From the NCBI GenBank assembly GCA_945929845.1, contig CAMEON010000022.1, positions 1 to 32,826 of the forward strand: 32,826 nucleotides of DNA, written 5' to 3'. This stretch comes from an uncultured Clostridia bacterium. GTDB lineage: Bacteria > Bacillota > Clostridia > Oscillospirales > CAG-272. The notes beneath the pieces are model-generated. The model was not told the origin of the DNA. It did no database searches and was given only the letters and a program-made list of their open reading frames with translations. Both the position numbers and the translations under genes were made by a program. How positions within the stretch are numbered: position 1 is the first letter of the stretch; each line of letters opens with the position of its first letter. This document shows positions 1 to 7,800 of this stretch, one piece after another.

Positions 1-629
1 TGTCGGAGGTTCTGTCCATCTTCTGCGCCACCCTCTTCGGGTTCACCATATTCCAGCCTGTCCACCTGCTGTGGATCAACCTGATCACCGACTGCCTCCC
101 CGCCCTGTCCCTGGGCATGGAGAAGCCGGAGGCGGACATCATGAAGCGGAAGCCCCGGGACTCCAAGGAAGGCGTGTTCGCCGGGGGCATGGGCTTCGCC
201 ATCGCTTATCAGGGTCTGCTGGTCACGGCCATCACCCTGGCTTCCTATCTCATCGGTCGGTATGTGCTGGCCGGTATGCACCATGCCTCTGCCATTGCCG
301 CCGAGGAGTACACCGCCGAGATGCTTGGCTCCTCCATGGCCTTCCTGACCCTGTCCATGGCTGAGATCTTCCATGCCTTCAATATGCGTTCTCTCCACGG
401 CTCCATCTTCAGGCTGAAGAATCAGAACCCGTGGCTGTGGGGTGCCGCCGCCCTGTCCCTGCTCCTGACCACCGTGGTCGTTGAGGTTCCCTTCCTGGCC
501 CGGGCCTTTGACCTGGCCCGTCTGGATCTCTTGGAGTACGCCATCGCCCTGGGTCTGGCTATCCTGGTCATTCCCATTGTCGAAGTATTCAAGATCTTCA
601 CCCGCATGGGCGACCGGAAGCGGAGATAA
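1..629 (+). CDS. P-type cation (probably Ca2+) ATPase, C-terminal fragment
   Basis: The frame is open from base 3 and runs to TAA at 627-629, so only the last ~208 residues are present and the 5' part lies outside the window. The fragment includes the membrane motif LLWINLITDCLPALSLGMEKP, which matches the M6 segment of P2-type calcium pumps (usual form: LWVNLVTDGLPALALG). Here Cys replaces the usual Gly after the Asp. Four further hydrophobic stretches follow, as expected for M7-M10, and the protein ends in a basic tail (RMGDRKRR). Members of this family use ATP to export Ca2+ or related cations across the cytoplasmic membrane. The phosphorylation (DKTGT) and nucleotide-binding domains are not visible, so the substrate cannot be checked beyond the TM6 motif. 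No partner gene is linked; the next genes are on the other strand. Confidence 0.9.
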   Translation, partial: SEVLSIFCATLFGFTIFQPVHLLWINLITDCLPALSLGMEKPEADIMKRKPRDSKEGVFAGGMGFAIAYQGLLVTAITLASYLIGRYVLAGMHHASAIAAEEYTAEMLGSSMAFLTLSMAEIFHAFNMRSLHGSIFRLKNQNPWLWGAAALSLLLTTVVVEVPFLARAFDLARLDLLEYAIALGLAILVIPIVEVFKIFTRMGDRKRR

Positions 630-665
630 AATCCGCACTCGGTAATCAATCCGATATATAATTTT

Positions 666-701
666 ACGGGGAGGCACTTTCCTTTGAAAGTGTCTCCCCG
701 T
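666..701. terminator. Strong hairpin between convergent genes
   Basis: GGGGAG (668-673) pairs with CTCCCC (694-699) and CACTTTC (676-682, after a G-T wobble) pairs with GAAAGTG (686-692), closed by a 4-nt loop. The stem extends by an A-T and a C-G pair at its base. It lies between the stop of the ATPase gene and the stop of the minus-strand isomerase gene, so it can serve both. No clean T-run follows on either strand, so the terminator call rests on stem strength and position. Confidence 0.6.
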
Positions 702-742
702 GTCTCTCTGTTCAAAACAACAGGCCGCCTGCCTGTGCCGTC

Positions 743-1603
743 TTACCCCAGCCGCTGGATCATGCCCCTGAGGTTGCGCAGACCGGTCTCAATGCCGTAG
801 ATGCAGTCCTCGGAGCCTTCAAATTCGATGGAGCAGTAGCCGTCATAACCGGCCCGGTGCAGTACCTTCAGGCACTTCTCCACATTCACATCTCCCTCGC
901 CGATGATGGCCCCCTTGAAGTAGTTGCAGGCCCGGGTCTGGCCGTAGCCGGGCAGAGGGTCGGCCGACTTGTACATATCCTTGGCGTGGACATGGATGGC
1001 ATAGGGTGCCACCCGGGACACGGCGGTCACATTGTCCTCGTCGGCGCAGACAAAGTTGCCCACATCCACCAAAAGGCCGAAATTGTCGTGAGCCACGGCG
1101 TTGAATAGCTGCTCCACCCGGTAGCTGTCCTGAGCCACAAAGCCGTGATTCTCCACGCAGGTGCGGACACCCCGGGTGGCGGCGTACGCCGTGATCTTGC
1201 GGATGTTGTCGGCGATGGTGGGCAGCATCAGGCCAAAGGAACGGGCGGTGCCGCTCGCCCCCAGGCTGTAGCAGGCATCATGGCGCATGACGGCACAGCC
1301 CAGGATGGCGGCGATGTCCACCTGATGGCAGAGCCGCTCCACCTCGGCCCGGTTCTCCTCCGGTGTAGCCCGGTACAGGTTGGCACCGATGGTGTAAGCG
1401 TTGACGGTCATGCCGTAGCTGTCGGCCTCTTTGCGCAGGCGGTGGGCAAAGTCCACCTGCTCCTCATAGGTAGACCCCGGCATATCCAGAAATTCAATGG
1501 CTTCAAAGCCCATCTCGTGGGCCTTCTTCACGGTGTCCATGACGGACATCTTCCCCGCACTGATATACTGCTGGAATGAGTAGGCACTGACGGAAATCTT
1601 CAT
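743..1603 (-). CDS. Sugar phosphate isomerase/epimerase-like TIM barrel protein (second gene of pair)
   Basis: 286 residues, the usual length for the xylose isomerase-like / AP endonuclease 2 superfamily (IolE, IolI and hydroxypyruvate isomerase relatives). It starts MKISVSAYSFQQY, typical of the first beta strand. Probable metal ligands sit in the motifs CVENHG, LLVDVGN, HVHAKDM and SIEFEG, each at the end of a predicted strand. The start is supported by a purine-rich Shine-Dalgarno (GGGGAG) about 10 nt upstream. It follows a paralogue on the same strand with a 49-nt gap, so the two probably form one transcript. The reaction is likely isomerisation or epimerisation of a ketose or inositol-type intermediate in the cytoplasm, but the substrate cannot be read from sequence and no kinase or transporter lies beside it. 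Confidence 0.85.
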   Translation of the reverse strand: MKISVSAYSFQQYISAGKMSVMDTVKKAHEMGFEAIEFLDMPGSTYEEQVDFAHRLRKEADSYGMTVNAYTIGANLYRATPEENRAEVERLCHQVDIAAILGCAVMRHDACYSLGASGTARSFGLMLPTIADNIRKITAYAATRGVRTCVENHGFVAQDSYRVEQLFNAVAHDNFGLLVDVGNFVCADEDNVTAVSRVAPYAIHVHAKDMYKSADPLPGYGQTRACNYFKGAIIGEGDVNVEKCLKVLHRAGYDGYCSIEFEGSEDCIYGIETGLRNLRGMIQRLG

Positions 1604-1652
1604 AATACGATTCTCTCCCCTTTCCTTTCTTACAGGATCCCGACTGATGCGG

Positions 1653-2510
1653 TCAGTCCTTCATATTGGCCTTCAGATGCGCCACGGCCAGCCGGATGTC
1701 GGCGGCGGGATCCTCTCCCACCTCCCGCTCGATGGTCAGAAAGCCCCGGTAGCCGATCTCATCCAGTGCCCGGAGGTAGGTGTCAAAGTGTACATTCCCC
1801 TGCCCCAGCGGCACCTCGGCAAAGTATTGAATGCCCTGGAACTCCTGGGGAACCGGATGCACGACACCGTAGATGTACTCCGGATTGCCCCGGTGGAGCA
1901 TGACGCCATCCTTGGCGTGGGTATGAACAATGTAGTCCTTCAGATTGTGGACGGCCGCCACCGGGTCGTCCCCGGTGACCATGACCAGGTTGGCCGGGTC
2001 AAGGTTGACCCCCAGCCCCCGGGAACCGCCCAGGGAATCCAGGAAGCCCTTCAGCGTGGCCGAAGTCTCCGGCCCTGTCTCCACAGCGAAGTGAGCCTGG
2101 ATGGAGTCGGCGTACTCCGCCAACTGTCCGCAGGCCTCCTGCATGATGCGGTAGCGCTCATGCCCCGGGTCGGAGGGCACCACGCCGATGTGGGTGGTCA
2201 CAATGTCAGCCTCCAGATCCTTGGAAAGGTCAAGGATGCGCTTGGATTTCTCGATCAGGGCTGGGTTCATTCCGGCATCCCCGAAGCCGTGACCCAGGTC
2301 TCCGCAGATAGCCGAAAAGGTCATGCCGCAGGACTTGACCATGTCCAGAAGCTCCCGCCGCTGGGCGGGCGTCATATTCTCCGGGGCATGCTCCCCCTGC
2401 GTGCAGTACATCTGGATGCCCTGGATCCCCATGGAGGCCGCCTTCTTCACGGCCTCTTCCGTAGGCAGGCGAAAGGATTCCAGCATGACACCGATAGGAA
2501 ATTGGTACAT
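1653..2510 (-). CDS. Sugar phosphate isomerase/epimerase-like TIM barrel protein (first gene of pair)
   Basis: 285 residues starting MYQFPIGVMLESF. An in-frame ATG exists 12 codons upstream, but a perfect AGGAGG lies 9-10 nt before the ATG at 2510, so the shorter start is chosen. The barrel motifs AVETGPET, VNLDPANL, VHTHAKDG and TIEREVG carry the expected Glu-Asp-His-Glu metal ligands. It is a distant paralogue of the following gene, and the tandem pair suggests two steps or two substrates in one sugar pathway. A consensus promoter lies about 80 nt upstream. The exact substrate is unknown; relatives act on inositol derivatives, tagatose/psicose-type ketoses or hydroxypyruvate. Confidence 0.87.
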   Translation of the reverse strand: MYQFPIGVMLESFRLPTEEAVKKAASMGIQGIQMYCTQGEHAPENMTPAQRRELLDMVKSCGMTFSAICGDLGHGFGDAGMNPALIEKSKRILDLSKDLEADIVTTHIGVVPSDPGHERYRIMQEACGQLAEYADSIQAHFAVETGPETSATLKGFLDSLGGSRGLGVNLDPANLVMVTGDDPVAAVHNLKDYIVHTHAKDGVMLHRGNPEYIYGVVHPVPQEFQGIQYFAEVPLGQGNVHFDTYLRALDEIGYRGFLTIEREVGEDPAADIRLAVAHLKANMKD

Positions 2511-2584
2511 TGTATGTTTACCTCCTTGATGTGATATGATTCCCAATTGGATGGATGCCCCGTCTCCGGGTCTCCGATATGTGT

Positions 2585-2613
2585 ATTGTACACGAAAACA
2601 ACGGGAATGTCAA
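2585..2613 (-). promoter_or_regulatory. Sigma-A promoter for the isomerase pair
   Basis: On the minus strand TTGACA (2613-2608) and TACAAT (2590-2585) are separated by exactly 17 nt. It points towards the gene starting at 2510. It lies back to back with the promoter at 2681-2709, leaving a ~67-bp control region between the two -35 boxes. Confidence 0.85.
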
Positions 2614-2680
2614 GGCATTTGCTTCGTGTTTACCGATGTTTTGATATTTTTTGCCCACAGCAAAGGCTGTCCGTTTTCTC

Positions 2681-2709
2681 TTGACTTTCCGGTCGGCCTG
2701 TGGTATAAT
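2681..2709 (+). promoter_or_regulatory. Sigma-A promoter for nicotinate phosphoribosyltransferase
   Basis: TTGACT (2681-2686), a 17-nt spacer and a perfect TATAAT (2704-2709) lie 37 nt before the ATG at 2747. The predicted leader is therefore only about 30 nt. Confidence 0.88.
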
Positions 2710-2746
2710 GCACACAAAATCGGGAGAAGAGAAAAGAGGAGCAGAG

Positions 2747-4195
2747 ATGAAGGATATTTCCCGCAATCTGACCATGCTGTGCGATTTTTACGAGCTGACC
2801 ATGGCCAATGGGTATTTCAAGTCCGGCATGGGACAGCGTATCGTATACTTTGATGTGTTTTACAGGGACAACCCGGACGGGGGCGGCTATGCCGTGGCGG
2901 CCGGGCTGGAGCAGATCGTGGAGTATATCCGGGGGCTCCGCTTCGACGAGGAGGACATCGCCTTCCTGCGGAGCAAGCAGTGCTTTGACGAGGCCTTCCT
3001 GAACTACCTGCACACCTTCCGTTTCACAGGAGATATGTGGGCGGTACCGGAGGGAACCTATGTCTTCCCCGGTGAGCCGCTGGTCACTGTCCGTGCCCCG
3101 GCTATGGAAGCCCAGTTCATCGAGACTTACCTGCTCATGTGCATCAACCACCAGTCCCTCATCGCCACCAAGGCCTCCAGGCTGGCTCGGGCCGCCAAGG
3201 GGCGGGTCATCAGTGAGTTCGGCTCCCGCCGGGCGCAGGGGGCGGATGCCGCCATTCTGGGTGCCCGGGCTGCCTACATCGGCGGGTGCGGCTCCACCGC
3301 CTGCACCATCACCGACCAGGTGTACGGCGTCCCCGCCACCGGCACCATGGCGCACTCCTGGGTGCAGATGTTTGACGACGAGCTGACCGCCTTCAAAACC
3401 TACTGTCAGATATACCCCCACAACGCCACCCTGCTCATTGACACCTACAATGTACTGGAGTCCGGCCTGCCCCACGCCATTCAGGCCTTCAATGAGGTGC
3501 TGAAGCCCCTGGGCATCACCTCCTGCGGGGTGCGCATCGACTCCGGCGATGTGACCTACCTGACCCAGAAGATCCGGAAGCAACTGGACCAGGCCGGGTG
3601 GCCGGGCTGTCGCATCATTGTGTCCAACTCGCTGGATGAGTACATCATCCGGGAGCTGATCCGGCAGGGGGCCTGCGTGGATGCCTTCGGCGTAGGGGAG
3701 CGGCTGATCACCGCCAAGAGCGACCCGGTGTTCGGCGGGGTCTACAAGCTGTGCGCCGTGGAGGACGCCGACGGCACCATCCATCCCAAGATCAAGATCA
3801 GCGAGAATGTGGGCAAGATCACCACCCCCCACTTCAAAAAGGTGTACCGCCTGCGGGGCCGGGACACCGGCAAGGCTGAGGCTGACCTGATCTGCGTGTA
3901 CGACGAGGTCATCGACGATACCAGGCCCCTGGAAATCTTCGACCCCCAGAACACCTGGAAGCGCAAGGTCATGACCGACTTCACCGCTACCGAGCTGCTC
4001 TGCCCCATTTTGAAGGGCGGGGAGCTGGTGTACGACCTGCCTTCCCTGACGGACATCCGTCGGCACTGCGAGGAGGAGAAGCAGGGCATGTGGGAGGAGG
4101 TTCGGCGGTTCACCAATCCCCACAACTACTATGTGGATCTTTCCCAGCGGCTGTGGGACATCAAGCAGGATATGCTGAATCAGCGGAATCACTGA
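2747..4195 (+). CDS. pncB: Nicotinate phosphoribosyltransferase
   Basis: 482 residues, normal for the Gram-positive NAPRTase type. The enzyme joins nicotinate and PRPP to make nicotinate mononucleotide and pyrophosphate, with ATP hydrolysis, in the NAD salvage (Preiss-Handler) pathway. Family motifs are clear: TMLCDFYELTMANGY at the N terminus, SEFGSRRAQG near residue 157, ATGTMAHSWVQMF with His203 as the expected phosphorylated histidine, VRIDSGD, SNSLDEY, and FGVGERL with SDPVFGGVYKL. The frame is open further upstream, but AGAGGAG about 6 nt before the ATG at 2747, and the promoter inside the upstream extension, fix this start. A pyrophosphatase gene follows 54 nt downstream, which fits removal of the pyrophosphate product. 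Confidence 0.95.
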   Translation: MKDISRNLTMLCDFYELTMANGYFKSGMGQRIVYFDVFYRDNPDGGGYAVAAGLEQIVEYIRGLRFDEEDIAFLRSKQCFDEAFLNYLHTFRFTGDMWAVPEGTYVFPGEPLVTVRAPAMEAQFIETYLLMCINHQSLIATKASRLARAAKGRVISEFGSRRAQGADAAILGARAAYIGGCGSTACTITDQVYGVPATGTMAHSWVQMFDDELTAFKTYCQIYPHNATLLIDTYNVLESGLPHAIQAFNEVLKPLGITSCGVRIDSGDVTYLTQKIRKQLDQAGWPGCRIIVSNSLDEYIIRELIRQGACVDAFGVGERLITAKSDPVFGGVYKLCAVEDADGTIHPKIKISENVGKITTPHFKKVYRLRGRDTGKAEADLICVYDEVIDDTRPLEIFDPQNTWKRKVMTDFTATELLCPILKGGELVYDLPSLTDIRRHCEEEKQGMWEEVRRFTNPHNYYVDLSQRLWDIKQDMLNQRNH

Positions 4196-4249
4196 CTGAC
4201 CGTCAGGTAGACTGCCGGAAAAGGTTCCGGAACATCAGGAGGTTCGTAT

Positions 4250-4654
4250 ATGTCAGAAGACCAGACCAACCGGGAAGCCGCCCCTGCCGGGGACTTCCCC
4301 CGCCCCGACCCCCGGCCTTACCTGGGTCGGGTCGTGACCATCTGCATTGACCGCCCCATCGGGTACACCCACACCAAGAATGGTCACACCTTCACCTACC
4401 CCATCAATTACGGGTATATCCCCGGCGTGCTGGGCGGGGACGGCGAGGAGCTGGATGTGTACCTGCTGGGCGTCCAGACATCCGTGGAGACCTACACCGG
4501 GCGCATCGTGGGTATCATCTTCCGCACCGACGATGTGGAGGACAAGCTGGTCATGGCTCCGGAGGGGATGATGTACACTGCCGAAGAGATACGGAAGGCG
4601 GTATTCTTTCAGGAAAGGTACCACCAGTCGTACATAGAAGTGGCAGGCGGCTGA
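4250..4654 (+). CDS. Short inorganic pyrophosphatase (family I-like)
   Basis: 134 residues, shorter than classical family I enzymes (~170-200) but like the compact form seen in Clostridia. The core reads DRPIGYTHTKNGHTFTYPINYGYIPG and then GDGEELDVYLLG, equivalent to the family signature DGDPLDV. The middle Asp of that metal-binding signature is Glu here. The C terminus FFQERYHQSYIEV resembles other compact members. A clear AGGAGG lies 8 nt before the ATG. It would hydrolyse pyrophosphate to phosphate in the cytoplasm and is probably co-transcribed with the upstream pncB gene, which generates pyrophosphate. The residues before about 25 (Pro- and Asp-rich) look like an unstructured extension. 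Activity on other diphosphates is possible given the altered signature. Confidence 0.82.
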   Translation: MSEDQTNREAAPAGDFPRPDPRPYLGRVVTICIDRPIGYTHTKNGHTFTYPINYGYIPGVLGGDGEELDVYLLGVQTSVETYTGRIVGIIFRTDDVEDKLVMAPEGMMYTAEEIRKAVFFQERYHQSYIEVAGG

Positions 4655-4673
4655 TGCCTGCGGGGCAGAGATC

Positions 4674-4715
4674 AAAAAAGGAAGGGTCCTCCCGGAGGAG
4701 AGCCCTTCCTTTTTT
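4674..4715. terminator. Bidirectional intrinsic terminator
   Basis: AAAAAAGGAAGGG (4674-4686) pairs perfectly with CCCTTCCTTTTTT (4703-4715), with a smaller inner CTCC/GGAG stem. The T-run on each strand makes it a textbook two-way terminator between the convergent pyrophosphatase and lipoprotein genes. Confidence 0.93.
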
Positions 4716-4739
4716 GTTGCTTTACTGCCTGTGGATGAC

Positions 4740-5768
4740 TTACCAGTCCATGTCCACATCGCCCGTGTCGAAATAGTCGTCCCAGTTGACTTCTTCCCAG
4801 TTTGCGGCATCCGCAGGGATGGTCACGGTCTGCCCGCCGTAGGTGTAGTTGCTGGTTGCGGTGATGTGGAAGGAGGTGTTGTATGTGCCCATAAGCTCAT
4901 CCTCCACGCTGACATCTGCCTTGATCTCCAAGGACATAGCCTTCACTGTACCCTCGGCATCCACCGTGTAGGAGATCACATAGTTCTCCTCGGTGAACTG
5001 TTTCAGAATCTCCATGATCTCTTCGGAGGAAACAGCCACCGGATTCCCCTCATCGTCATACGCAGGGGTCAGCAAACCCATCGCTTCCAGCATCTCGCTG
5101 AAGGCGGGGTCAGCGATCAGCTTCTCATAGGCAGTCGTGTTAATGCCCTTACAGGTCACGACCACGCCGCCGTCCTCAGTGGCTTCAGAGGTCAGAGAAA
5201 TGAACAGGTCAGCCGTAGACATATCCATGATGCTGGTGTTGCTTTCCTCAAAGAGTGTCTTTACATCTTCCCAACTGACCGATGTTTTCATGGTAGTGCC
5301 CTTGCCGTCATCGCTGTAGAGCACGCCATCCTTCCAGTAAAGGGTCGTGTTCGTGGCTTCGCCCATGAAATCCATAGACACGGCCATGGAAATGGCTCCG
5401 TCGGCTGTTACTACATGTACGGTCATAGGAACATTCACCGTGACGTTGCTTCCGGACATATCCATGCTCATACCCATGTTGAGCGTCATATCAACCGCCA
5501 GATTCCGGTTCGGGTCAACCGTGGCATCGGGAGCCTGAATCTTATCCAGAATATCGGCAGGTGCCAGGTCGGCCAGGGTGGTCTCCGGCTCGGTGGGTGC
5601 TTCGGTAGGTGCCTCCGTAGGTGCTTCGGTAGGCGCCCCCGTGGATACTTCTGTGGTTTCGGTCTCCTTCCCGTTCTCTCCCATGTCGCAGGCGGTCAGC
5701 ATACCGAAGGCCAACAGGGCGATCAAGGCCAGCGAAAGCAGGCGAATCCCCTTCTTCTTCATACGCAT
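4740..5768 (-). CDS. Uncharacterised secreted lipoprotein
   Basis: 342 residues. The N terminus MRMKKKGIRLLSLALIALLAF is a lipoprotein signal peptide with lipobox LTAC, so Cys27 is the predicted lipidated residue. A four-fold APTE repeat and a Thr/Glu/Pro-rich linker follow (about residues 38-60) and lead into a ~280-residue domain rich in Thr, Ser, Asp and Met with alternating beta-type sequence. It resembles small lipid- or ligand-binding lipoproteins of Bacillota in overall pattern, but I recognise no specific family. The chosen ATG has AAGGAAG 7 nt upstream; an earlier in-frame ATG at 5888 overlaps a -10 box and is rejected. It would sit on the outer face of the membrane. The gene is probably monocistronic, ending at the terminator at 4674-4715. 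Confidence 0.82.
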   Translation of the reverse strand: MRMKKKGIRLLSLALIALLAFGMLTACDMGENGKETETTEVSTGAPTEAPTEAPTEAPTEPETTLADLAPADILDKIQAPDATVDPNRNLAVDMTLNMGMSMDMSGSNVTVNVPMTVHVVTADGAISMAVSMDFMGEATNTTLYWKDGVLYSDDGKGTTMKTSVSWEDVKTLFEESNTSIMDMSTADLFISLTSEATEDGGVVVTCKGINTTAYEKLIADPAFSEMLEAMGLLTPAYDDEGNPVAVSSEEIMEILKQFTEENYVISYTVDAEGTVKAMSLEIKADVSVEDELMGTYNTSFHITATSNYTYGGQTVTIPADAANWEEVNWDDYFDTGDVDMDW

Positions 5769-5886
5769 ACAAATACTTCCTTTCTGTCTCTTGTGTTTAA
5801 TGGTTTTGTCGCACTGTTTCTCAGCGGATGACTTCCGCACCGAAGTGTACCGCAGGTCGGTGTACAGCTCCCCCGACTCGCTGTCC

Positions 5887-5895
5887 ATTGTACCA
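5887..5895 (-). promoter_or_regulatory. Possible extended -10 promoter of the lipoprotein gene
   Basis: The minus strand reads TGGTACAAT, an extended -10 hexamer, 119 nt before the lipoprotein ATG. No good -35 hexamer lies at 17 nt. A second weak candidate (TTTACA, 17 nt, TATGCT) lies slightly upstream. Confidence 0.45.
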
Positions 5896-5952
5896 CATAC
5901 AGCATACAGATGTGTTACGAGATTGTAAACTTTCAGGAGTTACCGTACAGGA

Positions 5953-7089
5953 TCAGTCCTCCGGCGGCAGGGCGTACAGGTTGATGTCCCAGGCCGGTAC
6001 ACTGTCCCGGCGACGGAGGTACAGGGCGTGGCGGGGAGCCAGCGCACGGACAAGGAGGGGGAGCGTAAACAGGTCAGCACTCCGGTGGTAGGCGGACACC
6101 AGCAGAGCGGGGGCATACCGACTGATCAGGCTCTGGGAACCCCGCAGAGCCTCGGCTTCCGCCCCCTCCACATCGTACTTGATGAAATCCACCGGGGTAT
6201 CACGACCCATGACCTGATCCCACACCGCATCCGGGGTATCCACCGCCACAGCGGCGGCGTGAGCCTGCACGGTATCGGTGCCGGCCACCAGGGAGGCGTT
6301 GCGGTTTCCGGTGCCGGAAAAGGTCAGCATCCCCGCCCCCGACCAGGCTCCCTTGGGCACAGGACGGATCACCGGGCCATGGCCGGAGTCGGCCAGTTCC
6401 CGGGCGAAGCGGGACAGCTTGCGGAAGGTGCGTGCATCCGGCTCCATAGCCAGGGCACCCTGAAGGCCGGGGGCATAGGTCATCAGCTCCCGCAGGCTGT
6501 CCCCGGTATAGGCTCCCAGATCCGCCACATACCGGAAGCGATCCGCACGGAGCAGGTGGACAAAATCCTCCTCCGGCGGGGTAGCCGTGCCCCGCAGCAT
6601 GTCCAGCCGACCGGACAGCCGGGCGGTGATCACACCGTCAAAGACCCGGCGGGAGGCCTCGTCGGCAAAAAGTCCCCGGGCGGATTCCAGCTCCTCCCGG
6701 TGAGCCTGGCAAAAGGCTGCTGTGAACAGCTCCTCGCCGCACACCGGCACATCCGGCACATACAGCTCCGCCCGGGCGGCCACCTGCTCAATGCAGGACA
6801 GCACCTCCGGGCGGGCGGTGGCAAAAGACAGGAGGACAAGCAGATTCTCTGCCCCGTATGCCCGGCACACCTGGTCAAAGGTCAACACGGTGCGGCCATG
6901 GAAGCTGTGCCCCCGGACAAAGCCATCGCTGGCGAAGCAGTCCCGGACGGTGATGCCGTACCCGGCGCACACATCCAGAATTTTGTCCGCCCCGTTGCCC
7001 ATACCGTACAGCACCACCGGACGGCCACCCCGGCTCTCCTTTTGCAGGTAGTGCCACAGGTCGGGTATCTCTCTTGTCGGTGTGAACAT
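5953..7089 (-). CDS. FkbM-family SAM-dependent methyltransferase with N-terminal Rossmann-like domain
   Basis: 378 residues. The N-terminal third has a nucleotide-binding-like strand-loop (RPVVLYGMGNGADKIL, about residues 23-38), as in multi-domain sugar or peptide modifying proteins. The C-terminal half carries the methyltransferase core: VADLGAYTGDSLREL (SAM motif I, near residue 190), EPDARTFRKL, and the FkbM hallmark DFIKYDVEGAEAEALRG (near residue 306). FkbM enzymes mostly O-methylate sugars or polyketides; the real acceptor here is unknown. AAAGGAG lies 6 nt before the ATG. The lipoprotein gene follows on the same strand 184 nt later with its own promoter candidate, so co-transcription is uncertain. 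I found no convincing promoter upstream of this gene. Confidence 0.85.
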   Translation of the reverse strand: MFTPTREIPDLWHYLQKESRGGRPVVLYGMGNGADKILDVCAGYGITVRDCFASDGFVRGHSFHGRTVLTFDQVCRAYGAENLLVLLSFATARPEVLSCIEQVAARAELYVPDVPVCGEELFTAAFCQAHREELESARGLFADEASRRVFDGVITARLSGRLDMLRGTATPPEEDFVHLLRADRFRYVADLGAYTGDSLRELMTYAPGLQGALAMEPDARTFRKLSRFARELADSGHGPVIRPVPKGAWSGAGMLTFSGTGNRNASLVAGTDTVQAHAAAVAVDTPDAVWDQVMGRDTPVDFIKYDVEGAEAEALRGSQSLISRYAPALLVSAYHRSADLFTLPLLVRALAPRHALYLRRRDSVPAWDINLYALPPED

Positions 7090-7126
7090 GGCAGACTCCT
7101 TTCGGAAAGGATTTTTCTCCCGAGCC

Positions 7127-7155
7127 TTGACAGAACGCCGCTTTGGGTGTACAAT
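7127..7155 (+). promoter_or_regulatory. Sigma-A promoter of the HIT gene
   Basis: TTGACA (7127-7132) and TACAAT (7150-7155) are separated by exactly 17 nt, 37 nt before the HIT gene ATG. Confidence 0.88.
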
Positions 7156-7192
7156 AGGCCTGTCAAAGCTATATCAGGAGGCGTATGTTACT

Positions 7193-7531
7193 ATGGATTG
7201 TCTGTTCTGTAAGATCATTGCGGGGGAGATCCCCTCTACCAAAGTCTACGAGGATGAGCAGGTGTATGCGTTCCGGGACATCAACCCCATGGCCCCGGTT
7301 CATGTGCTGATCATTCCCAAGCTCCACCTGGCCTCGGCCAATGAGATCACCCCGGAGAATGCCGCCGTGGTGGCGCACATCTTCCAGGTCATCCCCCAAA
7401 TTGCCGCCGCCGAGGGGCTGACGGGCGGCTACCGTGTCATCACCAACTGCGGCCCGGATGCCTGCCAGTCGGTGCGGCACCTCCACTTCCACCTGCTGGG
7501 CGGCTGTCAGATGTCCGAGAAGATGGTCTGA
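7193..7531 (+). CDS. HIT-family nucleotide hydrolase (HinT-like)
   Basis: 112 residues, the usual size for HinT-type proteins. It begins MDCLFCKIIAGEIPSTKVYEDE, with the paired Cys of zinc-binding HIT proteins, and ends with the catalytic histidine triad in VRHLHFHLLGG (H-x-H-x-H-x-x). Internal motifs AFRDINPMAPVHVLIIPK are characteristic. Such enzymes hydrolyse nucleoside phosphoramidates and aminoacyl-adenylates in the cytoplasm. AGGAGG lies about 11 nt before the ATG at 7193; an upstream in-frame ATG (7088) precedes the promoter and is rejected. The gene has its own consensus promoter and a terminator about 50 nt after its stop, so it is probably monocistronic. Confidence 0.94.
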   Translation: MDCLFCKIIAGEIPSTKVYEDEQVYAFRDINPMAPVHVLIIPKLHLASANEITPENAAVVAHIFQVIPQIAAAEGLTGGYRVITNCGPDACQSVRHLHFHLLGGCQMSEKMV

Positions 7532-7546
7532 ACCTGACGGAACCAG

Positions 7547-7573
7547 GGAACCGCCGAATCAATCAGCGGTTCC
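7547..7573. repeat. Remnant (end-only) copy of the 160-bp palindromic repeat
   Basis: GGAACCGC (left) is joined directly to the repeat's right end CGAATCAATCAGCGGTTCC. The two 10-nt arms AGGGAACCGC/GCGGTTCCCT (7545-7554, 7566-7575) pair perfectly. It looks like an internal deletion product of the repeat described at 7640-7799. It begins 15 nt after the HIT stop codon. No target duplication is visible. Confidence 0.65.
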
Positions 7574-7577
7574 CTAT

Positions 7578-7637
7578 GCACGGATACCCGACTGGCGCAC
7601 GGATATGCGCCAGCCCATGGTTCCGTGCCTTTTTTCT
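7578..7637 (+). terminator. Intrinsic terminator of the HIT gene
   Basis: GCACGGA (7578-7584) pairs with TCCGTGC (7622-7628), and an inner hairpin CTGGCGC/GCGCCAG lies between them. The outer stem is followed by T6 (7630-7635). The full structure is a branched hairpin plus U-run. Confidence 0.85.
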
Positions 7638-7639
7638 TA

Positions 7640-7799
7640 GGAAACGCTGATTGAATGAGGTGGTACAGATTCGGTACAGATTTTTTCGTCTGCGATTGCG
7701 AAAAACTCAAGATGTACTGGATGTACATCGAGTTTTTCGGCAAGAAGCAGGCGGGAAAAGATGTGCCGAAGATGCGCCGCCGAATCAATCAGCGGTTCC
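7640..7799 (+). repeat. 160-bp palindromic MITE-like element, copy 1
   Basis: This full copy has terminal inverted repeats GGAAACGCTGATTGAAT and (reverse-complemented right end) GGAACCGCTGATTGATT. It is flanked by an exact 4-bp duplication CTTA (7636-7639 and 7800-7803). The two halves are imperfect inverted copies of each other along nearly the whole length. The apex is GATGTAC-TGGAT-GTACATC (7711-7729) inside GAAAAACTC/GAGTTTTTC (7700-7708, 7730-7738). No transposase is encoded. The right target duplication contains the TAA stop codon of the minus-strand GH2 gene. Confidence 0.9.
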
Positions 7800-7800
7800 C

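Noticed and set aside
2630-4192. A 520-codon minus-strand open frame
   Set aside because: It overlaps pncB completely. The NAPRTase motifs are on the plus strand, and this frame has no family motif.
5590-5640. A ~12-bp DNA direct repeat in the lipoprotein gene as a separate repeat element
   Set aside because: It simply encodes the APTE linker repeat and stays in frame within the gene.
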